Source: Lichenostomus cassidix (lineage: Eukaryota; Chordata; Aves; Passeriformes; Meliphagidae). Taken from it: a DNA stretch of 64,000 nucleotides. Shown one piece after another: positions 50,277-63,500 of the stretch. Below the pieces are notes generated by a model that ran no database searches, was not told where the DNA came from, and saw nothing but the letters and a program-made list of their open reading frames with translations. Positions within the stretch are counted from its first letter, which is position 1; the number at the start of each line of letters is the position of its first letter. Location: NCBI GenBank assembly GCA_008360975.2, contig CM039182.1:107622443-107686442 (forward strand), written 5' to 3'. Made by a program: the position numbers and the translations under genes.

Positions 50277-51455
50277 CATCAGTGGCAAAGGACTACAGAT
50301 ATCCTTTATCTGGACTTTCTGGGCTTCTGTAAAGCTTTTTACATGATTCCCCACATCATCCTTCCCTCTAAATTAGAGAAAGATGGATTTGATGGGTGGA
50401 CTGGTTAGATGGATAATAAAATGGTTGGATAGTCACATCTAGAGGGGAGTGCCCAATGGCTCAGAGTCCCAGTGGACATCAGTGAAAAGTGGTGCCCCTC
50501 AGGCATCTGTCTTGATTGGGATCAGTGTTATTTAATGCCTTCATCAATGACATACACAATTGAGTGCACCCTCAACAAATTTGCAGATGACACCAAGCTG
50601 AGTGGTCCTGTTGACATACCTGAAGGACAGGATGCCATCCAGAAGGGCCTGGAGAAGCTTGAGAAGTGGGAACAGGGGAATCTCATGAGGTTTAATAAGA
50701 TCAAGTGTAACATTTTGCACCTGGGTCAGGGCAGCTCCCAGTATCAGTAAATACTGGGGGATGAACAGATTGAGAGCATCCCTGCTGAGAAGGATTTGGG
50801 GGTGCAGCTGGGTGAGAGGCTGGATATGATCAGGCAATGTGCACTTACAGCCCAGAGAGCCAAATGTGTCCTGGGATACATCCAAAGCAATATGGCCATC
50901 AGGGAAGGGAGGGCATTCTGCCCCTCTACTCTGGTGAGACCCCCACTTAGAGTGAGGCATCCAGCTCTGGGGACCTCAACATGTCAAAAACATTGACTTG
51001 TCAGAGTGAGTCTAGAGGAGGGTCAGGAAGATGATTAGTGGAATAAGTACCTCTTCTATGAGAGACAGCTAAGAAAATTAAGTTTGTTCAGCCTGGAAAA
51101 GAGCATTCAGAGAGACCTAATTGTGGCCTTCCAGTCACTGAAGGGAGCCTACAAGAAAGATTGAGAGAGACTATTTACAAAAGCATTTAGTGGCAGGACA
51201 AGGGAGAATGGATTCAAACTGAAAGAAGTTGGATTTAGACTAGATATTAAAAAGGAAATCCTTACTGTGCAGGTGCTAAGGCACTGGAACAGATTTTCCA
51301 GAGTTGTGAATGTTTCATTCCTCAAAGTGTTCAAGGCCAGGTTGGATGGGGCTTTGAGCATCCTGTTCTAGTGAGAAGTGTCCCTGCCCATTGCAGGGGG
51401 TTGGGACTAGTTGATCTTTAAGGTCCCTTCCAACTCAAGTGATTCCATGATTGTC
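50277..51455 (+). mobile_element. CR1 LINE, sense, about 1.2 kb with reverse-transcriptase remnants and 3' end
   Basis: This is the longest CR1 in the window. It begins in the ORF2 reverse-transcriptase domain: the frame at 50310-50405 reads LYLDF then KAF and PH, matching the CR1 'YLDFSKAFD..PH' motif with substitutions. The frame at 50472-50750 contains FADDT at about 50580-50594, the reverse-transcriptase catalytic motif (YADD-type, here FADD), followed by the LEKLEKWEQGNLMRFNK region. It continues through the ORF2 C-terminus and 3' UTR ('TGAGAAGGATTTGGGGGTGC', 'TTCAGCCTGGAAAAGAGCAT', 'GGCACTGGAACAGATTTTCC', 'GTTGGGACTAGTTGATCTTT') and ends near 51455 with a degenerate 'GTGATTCCATGATTGT'. 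Frameshifts and stops leave it inactive. It is 5'-truncated. Confidence 0.95.
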
Positions 51456-53036
51456 TTTCACAGGATGACTTACAGACTCTCACTACACTTGAGTAAGAGC
51501 AGGGCATTGCTGTGCATTTGCAGCAGCTTTCCTACGCCAATTTTAACCATGCTGTCCAGTTTTGTGGGAAGTGTGAGATACAAAAGCCATTCCCTCATTC
51601 CTGACAACTCACTGGTAAATATTTGGAAATAGGAGCAAGACCATTTTGTCTTTATACGGCAATTTTCCTGCATACTGTACAAGGAAGCATGAGAAAAAGC
51701 CTTGTTGTCTTCTTCTACCTTCTCTTTGCATGTATCCCAATCTTTAATTTTTCTCCCTTTCATTTTTGTTCTTGTTTTTGCACTCTCTTCCTTTTAAAAA
51801 AACTTTTATTCTTCCCCCTTTTCTCTCCACTTCACACTTGAGATTTTACTTCTTCATTCCCCTCTTATTTTCTGTCACTTCTCTTACATTTCTTTTTCTT
51901 TCAACCAACAGCTTTTCTTCTTTATATCTTTTATTTAAAGGGTCCATTTAAAGTATTATTTTTACATTTTGGTAAGATGTTCTTTTCACAGTGTTATGTG
52001 ATCCCATAAAAGGGTGTTGCGGATTTTCATGTTATCTATTCCAGGGGATCAAATTCAAAATTGTTCCTCCTATAACTTAAATGTTTTAAAATAATTTAAA
52101 ACTGAAAAATGCAAAAAAAAAATTAATAATTTCTTCATTATGAAATACTGTCATAAACAATTCTGACTTAAAGGACAAGGAGGATGATATGTGAAAACAA
52201 AAATCCCCTCAGATTTCTAGCTGGTCTCCTGTACCAGCTGCTATTTTTTTTCCACAAGGATCAAACTCCCAACAGTTTAATTCTTAATAAGGCATTAGAA
52301 CGTTAGCCTGACTGAGACCTTGCTCTCTTTACAGCTATATCTAAACCAGAGAAAATATTTTGCAAGATATAGGGCTTTTTTTTCCCCCTCAAACCCAAGG
52401 ACCCAGTAATTTGTTTGCAATTGTATAAACATAAATAATGATTTTATAAACATTAAGTGACCTTCTCTTTTACACTTTCATATCAGACTCTGTAAGTAAG
52501 TGCTTTAGTCCTTTAGCTTTGGTAGCAAAATATTACCCTGAAATTGGCATGGTAAAATGTTTGCAGATACATTTTGATCTCTGGCAAATTCATAACTAAC
52601 AGTTATTTTTCATCCAGCTCCACTACACTGTAGAGAGCTTTTACAAAGTAAACCATAAAACATATAAAAGGAGATAGGGCTGCAGTAAGGATTTATAAAG
52701 TGACTGGAGCATGGACGGTATGGAAACTTTCCATCCTTCTGGAATGTCAACACCACTGAAGTCATGCTTAGTACCACAACAATATTACAGCACTACACAA
52801 AATGTATTACCTTTACCTAACAATGTAAAATGTCATGGTGCATGAGAGATCAGGGGAAGTTACAGATGGTCTAGGTGCAGCCTGTGATGGTTGTGAAGAT
52901 AACTTAAATCAGATTTGTAAATAGGACAAGAAAAAGAGCCAGTTCCATGCCTTCCAATTAAAAATAATATGATGTCATTTGCAGGAAAAGATCAAGTACA
53001 ATACAGGTAATCTGTGATTCTATAGCATAGAAAGTA
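51456..53036. other. Unique AT-rich DNA with pyrimidine-rich tract, no gene seen
   Basis: The interval holds a plus-strand pyrimidine-rich stretch at 51700-51945, listed separately. The remainder is AT-rich with domain-free frames of up to 97 codons. Confidence 0.6.
51700..51945 (+). repeat. Pyrimidine-rich tract
   Basis: Long C/T-dominated stretches such as TTTTTCTCCCTTTCATTTTT and CTTTTCTCTCCACTTC, ending with CTTTCAACCAACAG, a splice-acceptor-like context at about 51896-51911. No repeat family is recognised. Confidence 0.6.
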
Positions 53037-53165
53037 AAAAAATAAAATAAAAATCAACAAAGCGACCCAACAGCACCCCCAAAAAACAATAGAGGAAAAA
53101 ATAAAACAAAACCAAAAAGCTCAAATACCAACAAACAAAAAAAAGGGGAAAAAAAGCCACAAGAA
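53037..53165 (+). repeat. A-rich low-complexity stretch
   Basis: About 130 bp of AAAAATAAAATAAAAA, AAAACAAAACCAAAAAG and ACAAACAAAAAAAAGGGG, interspersed with C runs. Compositionally like 28819-28922. Confidence 0.85.
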
Positions 53166-53929
53166 ACCCCCTTTGCCTACAAATCACAACAAGAGTAGGT
53201 CATGAGTACTGAATGTTCCTTCTCTTTCGTATTAGTGTAATCAGGTTTTTCCTGAATTAATTTCTATTTATATAGAGATCGTGAGCCAGTTCAAGTACTG
53301 TTTATATCATACAAGATAATTTAATTTCGTTTGCATACACTAATGTAAAAGGTAAAACCTGTGCTTTAATATAAGGCATCCTGAAAAAGAGAGGTATTAA
53401 TCTATCCCTCCATTTCCACCAGTATATGCTGTGAGCGTGGGTTGTGTAAATTTATGTCACGTTGGCACCATTTTGTTTCTATACACCTGACAGAAAAAGC
53501 TTAGTCAGAAGGGGCAAAAATCCCTGCTTTAGTTCTATTGACTACAGGGAGTTTTCACTGAGGAAGAATTTGAAGTTAATAAGAGCTACACACACATATC
53601 AAAGACAGACCCCCTTAAGCATACTGCTAAGGCAGGAGTGTGCTCAACTATAATGGCATTATAAAGCTAAGCCGTAAAAGCAGTCACCCCACTGACTAAC
53701 ATGAAATATTAGGTTGGTGGGATAAATCACATCTTATGCTTAATTCACTGGTAAATTGCATTAGAGGTGTACAGTGTGAGAGCAGAGAATGCACACTGAG
53801 TATAAAGCCTTGTTCTATCACTTAATTTCCTGGAATACGGAAAACAGTTCTTTGAAATTTGCTGGTGTGTGAAATCCTCATACCTACACAATACTATGGC
53901 CTATTACAAAAAGAGTACCTCATTATCAC

Positions 53930-54430
53930 ATCACAAAGTACCCTAGCAGAAGAAAACTATCATCCTCTCGCCTTTCACGCAGCCACCCCATTTGTTTAGA
54001 CATATTCAATGCCAACATTTCTGAGTCAATGTCTGGAAATGTTTCTAATCGAATGACCACCAATTCTGCACAAAGTGCTCTGAGAGGGCAGCCGTGCTGG
54101 GATAAAACAAAATGTTGAGAACAGTGTTCAGAAATCTGTCAAGCCAACATGTTCAGTTTAGCCAAGGCCAGTTGTATTTCTTTGCCTCCACCCACCCCTC
54201 TTTTTTCCCACTTGCATCTCTCACTGATAAGGCCTGAGCACCCTGGCAATGGTTCAGAAACCAAAACTGAGGGCCCCACCATGTCTGCTCTGGAGTGAAA
54301 TAAGAATTTATTCCAGCTCTAAATGGCTTTCAATTGCACCAGAGCTAAAAGTCCATGTTATCTATAACTTTGTCATCTAATGGGTATTTTATCTGAAGTT
54401 GTTCTAAGAATAGCGAAAAGTGAGTAATGC
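53930..54430. promoter_or_regulatory. Candidate conserved non-coding element
   Basis: A complex, non-repetitive stretch with CpGs (about 53970, 54048 and 54092) and well-mixed composition amid AT-rich DNA, without open frames of note. The final part (54300-54420) is dense with TAAT/ATTA-like and AGCTAAA motifs. Its conserved status is inferred from appearance only. Confidence 0.28.
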
Positions 54431-57400
54431 TCAGGGCAGAGCAAGTCCTAAAATGTAAGTTGTAAACCCCACAGCTTAGGAATACAAGTAGGAAGACAAG
54501 AGTGATAATGCTGTGACCCTGAGATCAGTATTCACACCAAAAAGTGAATGGTGCCATTAAAATTTCATACTCTCATCTTCTGTGTGGTTTAAAAACCTTG
54601 TATGTCTTCCTTTTTACTTTTGTGTTTGCTGTTGCTCCAATTCTTTGCTTTTTTGTTTCTTGCAGTAAAAACCAGGACCAGAATCAGCAGCATGGGATGC
54701 TTCAACTTCTGCTCTGTAAATATCATGCTTTGTATAGGACAATGACTAAAGATGACAAATATTTTCTAAGTTGTCACATACAATCACCCATCTTCATAAG
54801 CTGATTTTATATTTTTCTGAGTACTGTGGCAACAGATGTTAATGTGGTATAAATGAACACATCAATTTTCTCACACCTGTGATGACAAGCGTTAGGGAAG
54901 TTTACTTGCATTTGGCTTGATACCTGACCTCTACCTGTCGTTCCCTATTCCATCAAGTTACTGTACTTCCATATCAGTGTTCCTAGATCTTATTATAATC
55001 TAATGTATGGCATATCTCTTGAGAAAGATTAAAAACTTCTCTTTTATGTTTAGCTTTACTTTACAACAATGATACATATTTAATCTTTCTCTAGCACTTA
55101 ATAATACTTCCTTTTAAGAGCAGGAAGGTGCAAATACCCAACTGGTTTTACGTTAAAAAACACTTGCATGTAATCTATTTTAAAGCAAAGACACTATTAA
55201 TGGTGTTGAAACATCACCTTTACAACTGGAATACTAGCTAGGTCAACCAAAAGTGTTTAAATTGATTATTGTCAATTTATTACACTGGTTTCAAAACATA
55301 TTAGTATAATGTTAGCACTGATTTATAAAAATCCTTCCTGTTGCTTGCTACATCACCACTGCATAAACTCAGCTGATCAGAACAGTGACACTTAGTGAAA
55401 AATAAGTCATATTTCATTACAGTGGGTTTGTTGGGTTCCTCCCCTCCACCTCCCCCACTTTTTTCTTCATTGACCTGTTTGTGGCCATTGAAATGTCTTC
55501 ACAGGGGTGATGTCTTCTGCGCATTCCTTGACAAACCTAACACAGGCAGTGCACCTATGAAAATTGTTCACAGCTTCATCTTTTTTGGCTTGATGGTCAA
55601 ATGGCTCAGAACCTCTTTGTATTTCATAAAAGTTAAAACACAACAGCACTAAGAGGTTCAGCAGCAGCAGTTTGGCCAATCAACATGTGTATATGGGCCA
55701 GGTAGTCAGCTCAGGTGTAGCTCCAAACCAGTCTCAGCATTTCATGTTTCTTTATTGATATGTGCCATGTGTATGGAGAAGAACCTGGCTGTTGCTTGGT
55801 CTGATTCACTTAAATGCAGAATTCCACTATATTCACTGCTGGAAGACACACTCTTTTTGAGAATGAGACAGCAAACTACAGGCATCTGAACTGCATAATT
55901 CAGTAGTTCTTTTAGGGATGAATAATGAAAATACACTCAAGAATAAATGTCAGCCAGTGAATTATTGTTGGGTTTTTGAAATATACTCTTTTCAGCATGT
56001 CTTCCATGCATATCTCAGCAGTGCTGATCAACTACAATTCAAGTGCATGACTTTATCCTGCTCAAATTTTTGAAAATGTATGTTTGTGTGTACTCTATAC
56101 AGTGGTAACATAATTTTGAGACTGGACTGGATGGCAGGTCTTCCTAAGTTTATAAGACACCATATTTTATTTTTCTCAAATCTTCTGGTTTGAAGCCCCT
56201 CAGTACAATCAAAGGCATTGCCTACAGAGAACTAAATACAGTGGTCATTTCACTTCTAGAAGCCTCCCCATTGCTGTTGGGGTTAGAGTCTTCAAAAAGT
56301 GCAGGACACACTGGGCAATTAGCATCTCCCTTTCTCCAGTAGTGGGGTAGTTATCCTATCAAATAATAAAACACACTGAAATAAAAATAAAATCACCTGG
56401 GAAAAAGTTTTTTCCCAGATTCTGGATGAATGTCTCAGTATCCCAAATTATTATCATAATTTTTTTTCTGTTTCTTTTTCTGATACATTAAAACTGATGT
56501 ACTGTTTGGAAGGGGGAGAAAGGAATAATAACAAAATAGAGTCTCCCACTGAGCGTGTCACCTTGGTCCCCTAACATCTTCTTGAAATACATTAAGTAAA
56601 AACACTGGCAGTCTTAACTTTATATCTCCCCTCTGAGATTCTTTTAAATGTTAGTTTGCTGGTTTACATTTCCTCTGCTGTGCCTGTTGTTTGTAGCTAA
56701 CTTCTTCTGTCTTCTGTTTGGAGCTTTCTGCTTAGTTTTGCATCTAAATTTCACTTCTGATTTATTTCTATATAGCTCTAACTCCCCAGTGCTGCCTGAG
56801 GACATGAAAAGATGATACAGTACCATTAGTGTATTAATGTACAATAATACTGAGCTTACGGTATCAAAGTAATCCTCATTGATTGGTGTCTCCAAAGACA
56901 TGGAACAGAGAATAACAACATTAAGCAGTACAGTTTGCCTCCAGCAGGAGCTTTAGCTGCAATTACACTGCCAGGGACCACCTCTGTGGCTGCATTTTGG
57001 AGGGCAAGGGACATCAGAGTAGCCTTCTTCATCAGGGAAAAGTTGCTTGCTTTTTTTTCTGTGTCTACGTAAGTGTTCACCATGGCAGCTCATAGAATGT
57101 ATTCATTACATTAACACAGCTTACTGAGCATGGCTAGGGGTTTCTTTTGTTTGTTTTTGGTTTTTTTTCTCCCACATTTATTAATTTACATTTTTCTCAT
57201 CTATTTTCATCTATTTTCTATTTATATTTGCCCTTTGTATCTCCCTTTTTGTCCTACTCTCAGTCCACAAGAAGCACTTTAATTATGGCTGCAATAAAGG
57301 ACAGCAATAACAAGCAAACTTTCAATTTCTTGGTCATCCATAGATTTTGACCACAGACTCAAAATTAGCCAGAAAAATAATCCCAAACAAATCCCATTCT

Positions 57401-57454
57401 TTTTACCCCTGGATAAGGTATGGAATTGAAGGATTTTTACAAGAAATGCAACAA

Positions 57455-57516
57455 ATTTTAGGTAAAGGAGGCACCTTTAGAACCTATGAAATTTTAGAGA
57501 AAGGAGACAACTTTAG
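57455..57516 (+). repeat. Diverged 36-bp tandem duplication
   Basis: A 26-bp motif (starting ATTTTAGGTAAAGGAGG) at 57455-57480 recurs at 57491-57516, 36 bp downstream, with about four mismatches. Because 36 is a multiple of three, the plus frame (57347-57553, which opens on TTG rather than ATG) reads as a roughly 12-residue repeat, EILGKGGTFRTY then EILEKGDNFSLQ. No family is recognised. Confidence 0.55.
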
Positions 57517-60500
57517 TCTCCAGAGAAGCACCCTGTCAGGGGCAAAGCCCTAGAGAAAGTGGTTGACAACAATTTGTACATCACAGCAGGGAGCAGCAGG
57601 ATGGGCTGTATGGCAGGTTTCAGGAAGCTGGGAGTCCACGATGACAAAACATCTGACATGGAAGTACCTTCATCCTTGCCGGAAGCATCCCTATGATATA
57701 TTTCAGTGGGAAGGACAGCGCAGGTCCAGTGGTGATACCAGGATCACCAACAACCCAGTGAGTGCTGGGTGAGTCCACAGGGATGAGGCATGTCCAAGGT
57801 CAAGCTGGAAAATTGAGTCAGAAGGATGAGCAAAGAACATGGCAAGTGTAACTCCAGCATGGCTCCTTTAGGACTAAAGGAAGGACCTGCATATAAATGC
57901 AACTCCCAAGCAAAGGGGGAGTGATGAGGATTAGCAAAGCTTATCCCAGCTCACCCAGTGGAGATGCCTCTCTGATCCCAGAATGGCTATGCCCTGCCAA
58001 AGCTTGTATGGCACATTGATATCTCCCCTCTTTTTGAGCTACTCTCATTTGGGCACACCTGAATATAGACAGAGTATAGACTGTATTATTTTATACAGTT
58101 AAAGGTGTAAATCAAAATGGAATGTGATGTTAAGTCAAATGTGTTTATCAACATGACTGTCTATAACATTCAGACTTATAGTCTTGTCAATAGGAAAGGG
58201 AATTGTCCGAAAACCTTGCATTTCTTGAAACCATGTTGGCTGGCATTAAAATGTTTTAAATTTCCAATTATTCTGTATCAGAATCCTTGATTTAGACTTC
58301 TATTTTGCACAATTTTCATTATTCTTCAATTACTGATGTCAATACACAGAACTCTGGGTCACCCCTTTTGCCAATCTAATGTTAGTATTGAGTTGAGTGT
58401 CCTCTAATACCCTTAAATTCTGGCAGTTTTCCAGGATTTTTGAAGGTAGCAGTAGGAAGAGCCCTTGTGCAAAAGTCGTCTAGTTTTCTAGAAAAAATAA
58501 AAGAGCTCTTAAAACAGTTCATTTTCCCCACGCAGAGGCATACAGGTGTATGCTCCCACATCACATGCTGCATCATGTGCTGCAGCTGGTCAGCTTAAAT
58601 GTTTCAAGCATTCCTTCCATTCATCCACAGTTTTCTCCACTAATAAAGGAAAACTTAACAGTTTCTTCTGCAGAAGCAAGTTCTAATGTTGACTTCCATC
58701 TCCTGCCTTTCAGTCTGCACTCTGGGAAGTTATTAGTTGTTGATTAGATATTCAGTCCATTGCAGGTTGGAACCTTTCCACAGGATCCCAAAAAGGATGA
58801 TCATTATTAGCAGAGTTAGTTCTTCTACATTACGCTACTGTATTTGGAGAAGTTTTCTTTCCCACCTTTCCCTTCAAGTATGTTTACTTGTCTGTGTATG
58901 AGTGCCAGGACTTCATATTTCACATGACAAATTCAGCGAATTGAAGCTTCTGCACACAACCAATACACTGTCCAATACTCAAATCTCTTATCATCCTTGC
59001 TCTAGACATTCTTTTAAGAATCAGCAGATCTTTGTTTCCCTTTTTTCTCACAGCCTATCTTAAAGCATGTTTTGTGCTTCAGTAGCCTGCAATCCTCATT
59101 CTTTTTTCAAATCTTCTGGAGAGAGACTAGCACACTTCTGTTGTTACAAAGGTGTTTCTTATTTCAATCTTTCAGAATTTCAGCTGGCTTCTAGAACTTC
59201 ACAAGGCTATCATTAGGTGTGCTAGGCCAGATTACAATTACCTATGTCTGCCACCACTCTGAAGTTGACTGCCTGCTCTATCCTAAGTACTTGCCATCTG
59301 ATGAGTCTTCTCTAGACTTTTCTCCATGACAAGTGAGCAGCCTTTCACAAACTTGAAAAAAGCCCTGCAGTGATAAAGGAGGAAGGAATGGAGCTTACTG
59401 CATTTTTCCTTTGTGCAGCCTTGTTTGGCAGTGCTCTAAAAGCTGACATCTGTTACGTCAAGTAATTTCATAACCTTGATGTCCTAATTATTTTGGGAAC
59501 AAATCTTTTATCCTGTTTTTCTTCTCACAACACTGTCAAGAGTTGTACTCATCTGCCTCGTGCCTGAATTAGTGCTGGATGATTCATTTTTTTATCTTTT
59601 GTGAGGTTCATATTTTATTCCAGTCCATTCAAATGATTCATCTTCATGACTTCATGAAGTGCTGAGAGGTGATTCAGATCCGAGAGGTAGCTGGGTTTCC
59701 CAATGAAGGAGCTGCTCTTACTTCAGAATCTATCTTTAAGACTATGAGCTTCAGATGTAATTAACCAAGAGACAAATGTGTTTGTTGGTTAAGTAACAGC
59801 AACAAGAAGGAAACAAACCAACTCTAAAATCAGTATCTTAATTAGCTAATAAATACATTAATATTTCAAAATTACAGTCAGTAATTTTTCATACCTAAAC
59901 ACACAATTTTAAATCTATGAATTATTATTATGAACCACAATTGCTACTGAATTAAAAATTCATCAACCTTCCCTTCTACACCTCTTAGTACTGGAGTTCA
60001 AGTCTATCCATCTTTACTCCACACTTCCACTCCAAGTTGGGCATAAGCTTAATGGAGTGGATGGCCCAAGGAGTTTTCCCTTTGGTGTCCCAAAGGTGTC
60101 CATAATTGTAATTGCTAAAGATTCCTAAAGCCCCCTTTGTTCTTTATGTGTTTTTTAATGTTGTTTACCATTTCTTCAGTTTCTGGGATGACCCTTCTCC
60201 CCACTCTCATGTCCATTACAATGTCAAAACTTCTCCCAACAGACAACACCCCATTAACTGCTTTTTTCCTCATTCATGGAGTACCTGTTAAAATCACTGC
60301 ACATGTTAAGCCTAACAAGTGCCCCTCAATGACTCCAAAGGAAGTGTTGTCGTCTTTGGGTTTCAGCAGCTCTTCTTTGCTGCTGTTCAACAGCTTTGCT
60401 CTGTTTCTGTGATAGAAGTCTGAACTTCTCAACCATGTTTAAGATGTGGAGAGGAAGTGGCTAATGGGATCAAATTACTTTATTTTTTTAACTATCAGTC

Positions 60501-63500
60501 AGTTTATGTCAGCTGTCTCAAGAGGACTCTTATCTGAAAGCTTCCACGTTCCTTCACTAATCTCAGCCTTTGTTTGCTGCTGTAGGAAAGGTGCCAGTTT
60601 AAACCCCTCCATCTATCAGTTACCTCAGAAAACCCTTACCAGCATCTCCTAAAATGATTTGCAAATACATTTTCCTTCTCACTCATTTTCAGGAAAGATG
60701 TTTCCTTACCACTTTCCTCCATGCACTTTTGTCCTCAGGAGGCTGGTCCCACTACAGCTGCTTCCTAATTGCTGCCTCTCTGAGCCATGCAGCTTTGCTG
60801 GTTCACTGAGCTTAAAAACACATGAAACAATTCAATTATGACATTTGCTTCCAGGGAACCAAAAAATCTGAAAGGAGAGACCTAAAATCTGCATTGACAA
60901 GTTGATTGATAATTTATATTGGCAATAAAATATTCACTCTTCAGGTATTTCTAACAGTTTTCTGATAGCGTTTGATAGAAGCAAAATGTAAGCACACTTA
61001 TAAGAGTACCAGAAAACAAACAATAGAGAGAAGCAAAAGAGATTTTTTTGAAGTCCAAGCCCAGGAGACAGGAGATGCCATTACAGAATCTGTGAAATAA
61101 TGTCCCCTCTAAATTGCACTGAACCATGAACAGCTTTAATAATCTAAAATGCTCCCATTTTATGGCATGGGCTGGAGCTATCAGCTTACTTCACAGAAAA
61201 TAATGTGGAGTCTTCTCAGGTCACTAAGGTACACTAGGAACACAGGCAGGAGAATATTGTCCATATATTATTTCCTGTATGCATATCGATTTCTCTATCT
61301 TTACTACTTGATTACTAAACCATTAGCTGAAATTTATTCAGGAAAAACTATGATGTCTGATAACATAAAGTAACTGAAAGAGATGACAGGAATGATATCA
61401 ATTTCCTTGTCTGAATTACCTAAGGGAGCTAACTATATTATGCTCTGGTAGCACCTGTAGTCACAACCACCCTTCACATGCATCTTTCAAAGTGGATTTC
61501 ACTAGGATTAAAAGCAAGAAGAAACTCTTTTGGGAGTTTATTGATTCTTCTCAGCTGACCCATTTCCTGTTTTATTCACACAATCACATCCCATAAATAT
61601 TTTTTATCTTTTTTTAAAAGGGTAGGTTTCCTGACCTTGACCATTCTATGGAGAGCTTGATTTGAACATTACTTGTTGTGGCACACATAGTCTTCTGATT
61701 TGTCATTCCACGTCTACTCAACTTTACCACGTGCAAAACTGTATTTTTTCAACCTGGCAAGGAGATGCTAGTAAATATTGTGTGAGCAGAATTATTTTTG
61801 GTAAGGAGTACCTGTGCTCTTTCATACAAGGAAGAGTATTGACAAACAGCTCTAGACACAACTCTTACATTGCTGCCAGCAGAACTGAGAGTCCATAAAT
61901 ATGTAGAATAATAAATCTTCTCAGAATTAAATCTCCATCGTATTAATCAAATTTTAATAGTGAGTGATGTTAACTCAGTCTAAGATTATAAAAGAGAAGA
62001 TTATAGGCTGTTACAGAAAGAAGTAAATTGTTGGAAACCACAAAAGAAAATACCTAAATTAAACAATATGTTACTGTATAACATTGTATATACTTACACT
62101 TCTCCATAAATTGCTTGTTATTTAAATTTGTGTTCACAAACTTGAACAATGAACAATTCTCCTAATAAGACATGATATGTGAATCACTAATTTATATGAA
62201 ATCTTCTCTGCCCTGTAATATTGTTTGATGTCTGTGAACATCTTACTGAAATTGCCATGGCATTTGACACCAGATGGTCAGACAGGGATGCATCTAGAAC
62301 TAAATCCAGCAGGCCTACCAGGCCAGCAGCATCTTGTGTTTCCACTAAAGCAGAAACAAGGAATATGTCTTTGGAAGTGATCTATTAAAGTTCATTCAGA
62401 GCTATATGCAGGAATTAGAGTGAATTTGCTGGAAATTTCCCAAGCAAAAAGAAAAAAAAAATATGTAGAAACTTCAATAAGTTTATGTTCTTACTTCTTA
62501 ACAAAGAGAGAAACATGAGAAGGATGAAAAAGCAGATTTTTTTTCCATTATGTTTTACTTCTGAACGTTTACACAAATCTGAATAAAAGTAATTTTTTCC
62601 AAGAGGAATGAGTTTCTGTGTGATCACTAATTCTCTGTGCTGATTTACAGGACAGAACATGTCAATCCAATCAGCAAGTCACTTTTGTGTGTGTGTACTG
62701 CACAAGCTATCTGTGGAGTGCTGCCTGTGCCACTGGATTTAAAGAGCAGAACAGCTTCAGGAGTTTTTATCTCTGCATGACTGCTGGCTAGGGATTTGAA
62801 CAGAAAAGAAAACTGCAAAAGAAAATTGGTTTGGACAAGAAGAGCTTCTGTACATAATTCTTATTAATTTGAAGTTGAAATGCAGTCTCTCAGAAACAAA
62901 CAAACAAAAAGATACTGTGTGATGACTTACTCAATATGGTTATTCCTACGGGATTCAGCCCCATTTTCTAAGGATTAGAAATGACTGCCCAGCATTGCCT
63001 ATTGACTGGGAACAGAATTACTGGAATTCTTCCTTTTAGAGACAAGACACGTAAAGAACAAAAGGAATCTTAGAAGAGTGAAGCTCTCTGTGTCCCAATT
63101 ACATAGAAGAGATGCATGACAGATCCAAGAGTGGAAGAATAGTTCTCTTCAATGTTGTTGAACCTTTACTTTGCCTTTCAATGCGGTTTTGGTCAGAAAA
63201 TCTAAACTGTATATTGAAGGAGAGTGCAAGGTATTAACATTTACATTTAGTAGAGGACATATGATTTTACTTAAGTAAAAGTAACTGCTAAAACCACCAA
63301 AATAAAATTTGTACTCCGGGGCAGTATTCAAAGTTTTTGTTCTCTTTCTCTTCTCAGTTAAAACGCCTCAGTATGTGTTTGCCTCCATATCTCATTCAAA
63401 ACTTGCAGTTTCTAAACCCATGGTGCAGGAAAGCCTCATTGTCAACTTCTGTGTCAAAAGAAAGCAAGAATTCTTTATATGTCATAGACTTTGGGACAAT

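Noticed and set aside
53000..53036. Possible CR1 3' end (CTGTGATTCTATAGCATAG) before the A-rich stretch
   Set aside because: Only the terminal-like octamer is suggestive; the preceding sequence does not match CR1.
55467..55679. 70-codon minus-strand frame with a signal-peptide-like start (AKLLLLNLLVLLCF)
   Set aside because: The first codon is TTG, not ATG, and a TGA lies directly upstream in frame. The hydrophobic start comes from a CTG-rich stretch. No domain or conserved cysteine pattern is recognised downstream.
56856..57083. 75-codon minus-strand frame with coding-like composition
   Set aside because: No family recognised, no splice or promoter context, and similar frames occur by chance throughout the window.
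60115..60438. Minus-strand frame of about 107 codons with a single internal TGA (60274-60276) and coding-like residue mix
   Set aside because: I could not place it in any family. A run of this length with one stop is expected several times by chance in 64 kb over six frames, and the plus strand is equally open here (60137-60412). A translated search would settle it.
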